This document shows, one piece after another, positions 44,501-54,100 of a stretch of DNA of 64,000 nt (positions are counted from its first letter, which is position 1; every line of letters starts with the position of its first letter). The stretch is taken from positions 210,626-274,625 of IMG/VR virus record IMGVR_UViG_3300027782_000025. The stretch is one strand, 5' to 3'. The notes under the pieces were generated by a model. It had not been told where the DNA came from, ran no database searches, and saw only the letters and a program-made list of their open reading frames with translations. The translations under genes and the position numbers were made by a program. The DNA comes from a virus.

Positions 44501-45136
44501 ATGACAATTAGAGCACAGTTCAGAAGAGGCACAGTCGCAGAATGGGATAATATAAATCCGATCTTATTGATAGGTGAAATTGGTTACGCTACTGACGCTA
44601 GTAGATTTAAAATCGGCGATGGGATTAAGAATTGGCGCGATTTACCATTCGTTTCCGCCGGTGGTGCTGGTACTTTAACGGCTATAACCGCAGGCAAAGG
44701 TTTAATAGGTGGACTGATAACTACGTCAGGCACTATAGCTGTCGATGATTCTGTAATTATGACTCTTGACACGCCACAGACCATATACAATAAAACTCTT
44801 AAATCTCCTAGCGAAATAGTTAATCGGATAGCTCATACCGGTGGAGTTTTAAATATAGACGCTAGTTTGGCTAATGATCATTATATATATCTGACTGGAA
44901 ATATAACAAACATAAATTTTGAGAACATTGACCACATTGGTAAGATGGTATATATTCGATTATTATTCGAATCGACAAGCATTCATTCGATAAATTGGCC
45001 GCCGTATGTTATGTGGCCAAATAGCCAACAGCCAATGCTTAGTGGCAGCGGCAGGATAGACATCATTGGTTTAATGACTTTCGACGATGGCGTGAATTTT
45101 TTTGGGAAAAAAGAATCTAGTAACTTAAGCGTTTGA
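44501..45136 (+). CDS. Short fibre protein with Mtd-N-like module and shaft domain
   Basis: A 211-residue protein made of the Mtd-N-like module (TIRAQFRRGTVAEWDNINP...KIGDGIKNW) and the shaft domain found in its neighbours (AITAGKGLIGGLITTSGTIAV; HYIYLTGNITNINF). It has no receptor domain after the shaft. It looks like the giant 45149 protein cut short just before its propellers, so it may compete for, or cap, the same site. Confidence 0.65.
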   Translation: MTIRAQFRRGTVAEWDNINPILLIGEIGYATDASRFKIGDGIKNWRDLPFVSAGGAGTLTAITAGKGLIGGLITTSGTIAVDDSVIMTLDTPQTIYNKTLKSPSEIVNRIAHTGGVLNIDASLANDHYIYLTGNITNINFENIDHIGKMVYIRLLFESTSIHSINWPPYVMWPNSQQPMLSGSGRIDIIGLMTFDDGVNFFGKKESSNLSV

Positions 45137-45148
45137 TAGGATCAATTA

Positions 45149-48100
45149 ATGAGCATAAAGATCCAAGTGCGTAGGGACACAGCCAGTAATTGGTTGTCCG
45201 TAAATCCAATCTTATCCTCAGGCGAAATCGGTTTAGAAACTGATACCTTGAGATTTAAATATGGTGATGGGACCCTTAAATGGGAAGATCTGCCTTATCC
45301 CTCTATCGGAGGAGGGAGTGTCCAATCGATTTCTGCTGGGTATGGGCTTCTCGGTGGTATTATAACTAGCCAAGGCGAAATAAATGTCGATGGAAATATT
45401 GCTCTTGATGTCCTAAGCGAACAAGCTCTGGCTAATAAGGCTTTTAAAAACAAATCTGGAACATTTACCAATATCTTCGTCGACAATGGCATATTGAATC
45501 TGGACCTATCCGCATCTAATAATTTTATCGTAAATTTTGAAGAAGACATCGATAGCTTTACCACTTCTAACAATCCAGAAAATGGTATGGCTTTCGTTAT
45601 AACTCTCGTGTTGAATATTACAACTGGCTCAGCCGTCACTTGGCCATCTAATATCATATGGCCAGACAACGTGTTCCCTACCAGCAGTGCTGTCGGGACT
45701 ACAGATATCTTTAAATTATTGACCATCGATGGTGGTTCGTCATTTTATGCTTACATAGTTGGCCAAGGGTATAACACTAATTCTATACCACCGAACTTCT
45801 TGGATGAATTCTTAAGTCCTAGCGATGGTAAACCAGGCGATGGCTTTGGCATATCGGCTGCTATTTCAAAGGATGGTAGAACTGCTGTGGTTGGTTCTAT
45901 ATATAATCAATATTCTGGCGCCGCATATGTGTTTAGAAGATCTGATAATAGATGGCTACAGATAGCCAAACTACTTGGCGAAGATAATGAAAGTGCTTTT
46001 GGAACGTCAGTTGCGATTTCTGAATATGGTGATGTGATAGCAGTAGGTGCACCTCAAGAAGGCACCAACGATATTGGCGCTGCTTATATCTTCACCGAAG
46101 CCAATGATTCTTGGTTAAACAATAAAATAATACCTGAAGATAGCGCCGACATAACGGCTAAAAATTTAGTTAGGCTATTTGGCTCAAGTGTCTCGCTTTC
46201 TAATGATGGTACTCTTCTCATTGTTGGAGCCCCAGACTTTGATGTTCCAGATAATCAAAACACCGGCGCGGTTTATGTGTTTAGATCCGACGGTCCGCCA
46301 ACGCCACCACCACCGCCAATTAATAATTATTATATATATGGAACCGGTAAAAACACAGATTGTGAACTTGGCCTAGGTGATAAAAACAATAGGGCACTTT
46401 TTACATTAATCAAATCAGCGACACCGCTGCAAATAGCGGTAGGTAAGAATTATGCTTTATATATAAAGCATGATGGAACATTATGGGCAACTGGTAAAAC
46501 TGGATTAGGCCTACCGTCCGATCCGATGAACCAGTCTTATCGAAATTTTATCCAATTAGGCAGTGATTATTGGCTTGATGTTAAAGCTAATAATAAAGGA
46601 ACTACATTACTCATTAATGCCGATGGATCACTTTGGGGATGTGGTTATAACCAAGATGGTAATCTTGGTATTGGCATAACGACGAATGTTAACGACCTGA
46701 TTATGCTTGATGATAATAATTGGCGAGCCATAAGCTGCTGCTCTTCTAGTTCATATGGCATTAAATCTGATGGGACCCTTTGGAGCTGGGGCGACAACAC
46801 ATATGGCCAGCTTGGACATGGAGATTTATACCCTAGACTGTATCCTGCTGAAGTCGGGGTCGACGCTGGTACCTTTGGCACTAATGTTACTGGCGGCACT
46901 GGCGGCACTGGCGGCACTGGCGGCACTGGCGGCACTGGCGGCACTGGCGGTACAAATCCTGTTTATACTGATTGGGTTTACATTTCGCAAGGAAGTTCTG
47001 CGCATCATGTGTTCGCCATACGAAACGATGGAACTAACGCTACACAAGAAGATGGTACATTGTGGGCATGGGGTAAGAATAATCTGTACCAATTGGGTCT
47101 TAATGATACTATCGATAGAAGCACACCAACACGGGTCAATTCTGAATTCTGGATTAAGGTAGAAGCTGGGACTGACAGTAGCGCTGGTATCACTTCGGCC
47201 GGAGAGTTATTTGTTTGGGGCTATAATTCTTATGGCGAGCTTGGTCTGAATGATGTTGTTGTTAGGCCAATACCTACTAGAAATGCGTTTTTTCCAGCCT
47301 TTTTTAGTGATTTGAGCTTTAATGGCCATACTTTAATCGCTCTAGACACTATAGGTTACATGTACGGCGCAGGTTTTAATTATTATGGGCAATTAAGCCA
47401 AGGCTTTTTTAGCGCTAACGATCCATCAAATCAGATAAGAATGTTAACTCAGATAACCAAATCAGGTGGTTGGATTATCGCTACTATCCTTGATTCTTTA
47501 ATAGCGTCACGTGACAGTTTACTACCACCACCGGTAGCAGGACCGACACCTACACCTGTTACGCCAACACCGACTCCAACTTCTACGCCTACGCCGACTC
47601 CTACACCTACACCAACGCCAACGCCAACCCCTGCGGAATGTGCCACAGTATGGACTGGACGCACGTTACCTGGCCTATCGATTGGCACAATCGCCGCAAG
47701 TCCAGATAAAATAGTAATCACGACTGCAGATGGCGGGACAGCTGCGGTGTCGACAGACGGGATAAACTGGTCGTTAAGCTCAATACCTAGCACGACATGG
47801 GTCGATGCGATGTATGCAAATAATTTATTCTTAGTGAGTGGCTATGATGCCGTCAATGTAGGCACGCAGCGTCTGATATCGTCACCGGACGGTATTAATT
47901 GGACACCTATAGCATTACCAATTGGCATAGCCGGAAAAATGGCGTCCGGCAATTCGATTTATTTAATCTTTAGCGTATGGGGAACATCATTTCTTCGATC
48001 TAATGACCTGATTACTTGGCTGCCTGGTACTTTACCAACTCCGATCGATTGGATTTGCGCTCAAGTGATTCATAATGGTGTCTATTTCTTAGCCACCAGC

Positions 48101-51100
48101 TCCAATTCAGACACTTATATAATATCGACCGATGGTATTAATTGGACTGTGTCATCATTTCCAAGCAGCACATCTAGAAATTGGCAAGCTACTACATTTG
48201 GCTTAGGCCTTTTTGTGGCTATAAACTATAGTGCTAATCCGCCGCTATCTTTAACCTCTAGCGATGGTGTTACTTGGGTCAGCAACACGATGCCTTTGGT
48301 TGGAAAGTATTCAAGGGTGATTTTTGGAAATGGCTTCTTCCTTGCGCTAATTGAAGAATCAACATATGGAGCTCTATCGTACGATGGTAGAACATGGTCT
48401 ACAGTAACTCTACCATACTCTTCTAGTTGGAAAAATGGTGTTTATGCTCACGATATGTTTATAGTTTCTGACCTCGGTAATAATCAGAACTATATCACAT
48501 CGCCATGTAAGAAAACGCCTACGCCTACACCGTCAGGAACATATACTTGGCATTACGTAATATCAGGTTTAAATACTAGAGGCCAACTAGGGTTAAGCGA
48601 TATAGCGGACAGAGACCAATTTATAGCCCAATCGTGGAATACATTACCAGTAAATTCAAACGATTTTCCTTGTATCAGCCATGGCTACGATCATACGATG
48701 ATGGTGAAAACTGACGGTAGTTTATACGCTTATGGTAACAATGATAGAGGCCAATTAGGCTTGCCGACATCGATGGGAGCTTATTTAAACGTTCCAGTTT
48801 TAGTGTCTGCCGGACCTTACCACACTGTTTCATGTGGATATAAATACTCTATAGCTGTTGCTGCTAACGGTGACATATTTGCAACAGGTGCGAACGAGAG
48901 TGGGCAATTAGGTGTCGGTGATTTAACAGACAAGATGGGCCTGACCCAATTGGTCGGCTATAAAGCATACATCGGCACAGATCCAAAGGTAGGCGCTACG
49001 CCATGTGTAGCCACAGGAAAAACAGCGACAGTGATGGTGTTATTAATAAGAATGACGAGTGGTGATTTAATACCAAGATACTATTCATGGGGTCTAAATC
49101 AATCTGGCCAACTAGGCCAATCTAATAGTGACTACTCTTATCAGACATCGACCCCTAGTGAGATAGCAAACCTTAACGCCTCTACACAACCTGCAGTATA
49201 TGGCGGAATATTGAATCATCATTTCTTTGCAATAGCTTTAGATTCAGACTATAATCACATCTTCTGTGGATGGGGTAATAATGACCGCGGCCAGCTGGGC
49301 AACGCCTTAATTAACATAGATAACCCTATGCTTGGGGCTGTAAGTGGATGGTCGAGTGATTCAATAAAAATATTTAATGTGGCTATCGGACAAAGTTTTA
49401 CAGCCTTTATTGCGCAGACTGGGATAGGAAGCCCCGCATCACTATTGATCTCTGGTGCTAATGACCGCGGCCAAATCGGAGTCCCAGTTGGTAATTCCAC
49501 TAATATCTTTACAGAAGTTCCATTTCCAGTGAATTACACAAGCTGGGATAAAATAAGTGCTGGTGCTGATTTTATTTATGCTACCGCCAGACAGACTGGT
49601 AGCCGAAATACTTTTGGCTGGGGCGACAACACATATGGTCAACTAGATGGCGGACCTACAGCTCCTAACAGTTATATCTCGCCAACATTATTAGATGCAC
49701 GAGAATCTGAGACATTAAACACTAACCATCTTGGTTTCGGATTTGGCGGGTATTGGGCTTATTATACCGATACACCATCAGCGAGTGCATGCGCAATACG
49801 CTTAAAATATAATGGAGTGTCGACGAGAATAGGATCAAATGGTTTATCGTTCGCTGTCGGTGATGTAATAACCGTTGCCGGTATAGGCGGCCTTGGTGCT
49901 TGGTCTTCTGTCGATGGTGTGTATAAAATAAAAGATTTTGACAACACTAATGGGATGATTGTCGAGTGCGTTTCGCCAGGGTGTTTTAATGGCTGGAATA
50001 CAGCGAGTGGTTCCTTAGCTGCCCCGATAGTCATGGGTAGAGCTATAACATCAAATGGTGGCGCTGTGGTAACATCTACAGCCACGACGGGTAACGTACC
50101 ATGGGAAGTGAATTTTTATTGCAACGTGACCCCTACTCCAACTCCTACTCCGACCCCGACGCCAACTCCGACGCCAACTCCGACGCCATCAGCCGGTGGC
50201 TCTGCTTTTGCAGCTGGTGCCGCTGGCCTTATCTCAGCCAAATTAGGAGTCATAACTCCTAAATTCACTAAATTTTCACCTGACAATACATCTTGGAAAT
50301 TCGCAGCTGTCGATAGTTTTTATGGCGCGTTCCTTATTAAATCAGATGGTACACTATGGGGCTCTGGGTATAATACTTACGGCCAACTCGGTACTGGTAC
50401 AAATAAGACCGTTACAGATATGGTTCAGATTGGTACTGACAATGATTGGAAATTCATAACCGCCGACGCAGCATCAACCATTGCTATGAAGGATGACGGT
50501 ACTATATATGGCGCTGGCTACAATGACTCTGGAACACTTGGTTTGGGTGACCGACTACCACGGATGTTCTTTACTTTAATAAATTCTGATACTTGGTTGA
50601 CGATAAAAACATATCGACACCAAACCGTGGGTGTGCGTTCAGATGGTAAACTGTTTATATGGGGCTTATTTAGTGACGTATTTTATTCTAGTAACAATAT
50701 AAATAGTCCACCTAGAGATGTGCCATTTGAACTGGTAGATGCCGGAAGTGGTTATATAAAAGCAGATTGCGGATATAATACTTTGTATGCCATAAAGTCT
50801 GATGGTTCATTATATGGTATGGGTGAAAATGGGTCAGCCCAGATAATGATGCCGCCAAGTACTATAATAGAAAGTATGACTAAATTAACTTCATCAGAGA
50901 ATTGGGTTGATATTGCAGCCAGCGACCAAGCACTACTATTGCTAAATGATATTGGTGAGATCTTTTCGTTTGGTATAGGGGAAGTATTAGGGACAGGTAA
51001 ACGGTATACTCCTAATGGTCTTGAAAAAATCGATAAGGATTTTAAATATACAAAGGTATTCGCTACAACCAATGTCGCCGGAGCATTAAAAACTAACAAA

Positions 51101-54100
51101 AGGTTAATGGTTTGGGGAAATAATTATTACAATGCGCTTTCTTTAGCCTTGGTAAATAAAATAAGCACACCACAAATATCAAGGCCAGACAATATGTATG
51201 ATCATGTGGCCTTGTCGGCGACATTTTCTATAGCCATCGGTGCTGTCAATTTAACACCTACACCTACGCCTACAATACCAAATGTTTTATATGTAAATGG
51301 TCGCAATATTTATGGTAATTTGGCTACTGGCGATACCATCGGTAGAGGTTCTTTTTATGAAATATTGAGAGATAATGCCAAAGCTGCAGCAGCCTCAGAG
51401 AGTGCTTGCGCTGTTGTAAAATCAGACGGTACATTATGGACAGCGGGAACTAATTTTAATGGCATATTGGGGCAAGGAAGCAACAATATGCTAAAACAAT
51501 ATACATTAATGCAAGTTGGAACAGATACTAATTGGGTGAATGTAGAATCAAACAGCCTCTCCGCGTTTGCAGCATACAAAGAAAATGGTGACATATATGT
51601 CTGGGGCCAGTCAGGTGTACCTGATTTAATACCTTTTAACGCGTCGAATCCGGGAATCTTTACTAGCCCAACACTTGTGGCTCTTGCAGATATTTCAAAA
51701 ATAGTGTATCTATATATAACTGATCTAATAGTTATTAAAGACAATGGGTCTTTATGGGCTCAGGGAAATAATTCTAACGGTAACCTTGGGCTTGGAGCGA
51801 ATGCAACGATTAACACCTTAACTCAAGTTAACGCCGGCCCATTTAAGACTAGTAGAACATCGTACGCCTACAATGGCTCTAATGGCATGTACATCAAAAC
51901 CGACGGAACGTTGTGGGCTACAGGAGCTAATGGCTTACAGACGCCTTGTTCTGGGTTTTTAGGAACAGGCGATACTTCAATCGTAAACGTCTTAACCAAA
52001 ATCGGCACCGACACAAATTGGGATAAAGTCACACTCATCTGGGACTACGGGGCTTATGCGATTAAAACAGATGGTACACTTTGGGGATGTGGCACACAGA
52101 TACTTAATCAAAACAATACTGCGAATTTTGGTTCTTCTTTAACATTTGTTCAGATTGGCACAGACACAGATTGGCATGATTTTGCAGGCACTAGCTATCA
52201 AGAATTATACATTATTAAAAACGATGGTAGTCTGTATGCTGCTGGAAATAATTTACTTAATAATTTTACAGGACCTATTGCTTCGATCAATCGAATTAAC
52301 GATCCGATGACATTTAATTATGTAAGCAGCGGCCTATGGGATAATGGTAACTTCTTTGTCAGCGGCATCCTTGTACCACCAGGCCCAACACCAACGCCAA
52401 CACCGACACCTACGCCAACTGGTTGCGCCATAAGCTCGTTAACCTTGACACAATTAGCGCCCGCTAATTATAATTCCTACGGTATCGCTATAAGCCCTGA
52501 TGATAAAAACATATACACATCTAGCACATCTAGCCCTCCCAATAGTTTACCTATAGTCAATATTTATCAAAGAAATATGTTTAACGGTAGTTTAACGCTA
52601 ATGCAAAATATTTCTACTCTTGTAAATCCTATCTCTATTTGTGTAAGTCCAGATGGAAAGTTTGTTTATACTGTTATTGATATTGATGCTAAGATTTTCA
52701 TCTATTCAAGAAATGCCACGACTGGTGTGCTAACCGATGTGGGATCAGTCGCAACCGAAACTGGTTACTTATATTTAAATACTACTATCCTCCTACAACC
52801 GCGTGAAATGTGCATAAGCCCAGATGGAAAAAACGCTTATGTAATTTGTTCTAGGGGCGATTCCCCAAATAATGCTATGATAGATGTCTTTACCAGAGAC
52901 ATAGTTACAGGTTTATTGACTCATTTTGAAACAGTCGAAGGCGATATAGGACCAAATAGTTATTCAATTTGTATAAGTCCTGATGGCCTTGATGTTTATG
53001 TTACAGATTATGATAGCGTCAATGGGGTACGTCTGTTCTCAAGAAATGCTTCAACAGGCAGCCTGACATTCAATGGGTCCATTGCATCGGGCTTAGATCC
53101 ACATGGAATTATCGTTAGCCCAGACGGTCTTTCCGTCTATGTCACAAGCGTCAATAATGGCGGCCTTAACGATCAAATAAGCATCTATACTAGAGATGCG
53201 GCTACAGGATTACTCACAGACGCGGGCTCAATAGCAACTGGTGATAAGCCATACCAATTATCAATAAGCGATGACGGTTATTCAGTTTATACTGCTAACA
53301 AGACAGGTCAAAAGATCTCGGTCTATTCTAGGGCCTCAGATGGATCGCTCACGGCTGATGGTTCTGTGTCAACCAGCGGCCAATATCCATATCGCAGTGT
53401 AGTGAGCCATGATGGCAAGAATGTTTATATGACGAATCTTGATTCAAATCACATATCTGTGTTTGCAAGAACATGCGGGTCTGCTCCTCCACCAAACACT
53501 AACCTTTTAGTGTCAGGCATGAGGACAAGCAGCATAGAGCTAGGCGTCCCTGCGAGCTATGTGCCTGCAGTTCCTAACAACTACACTTTCTATGGTGTCA
53601 GTAACGTTGCTACTTGGGACGGTGTCTTTGGGAACACAAATGTCTTATTTGCAACTAAAGGTGGCGAATTATGGGCATGTGGTCGAAATAACTTTGGGCA
53701 GCTTGGTATAGGTAATACTACAAATCAAGCTGAATTAGTGCAAGTCGGCAATGGCACCGACTGGAGTTATGTGGTTACATCTGGTGTCAGCACGCTAGCA
53801 TTAAAGACCGATGGTACCTTATGGGGAACAGGTTATAATAGCTTCGGCGAATTAGGTCTTGGTCATACTAACCAAGTTAACACATTCACACAAGTCGGTG
53901 TTGAGACAGACCATAATAATAATATAGCAATGAGTACGACCGGAAGCTCATATGTTTATAGAAGTGGTATACTTTACGCTACTGGCAACAATGCGAATTA
54001 TCAGCTCGGAACAGGTAATACCATTAATTTAAGCACATTTAACGCAATGGATGCGCAAAGTTGGTATAATGGTCCATGGATGATGGCGGCTCTTCCAAGC

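Noticed and set aside
42163-45300. A diversity-generating retroelement, because of Mtd-like N-termini
   Set aside because: Only the N-terminal anchor resembles Mtd. No reverse transcriptase, template repeat or C-type-lectin variable region was seen in the window.
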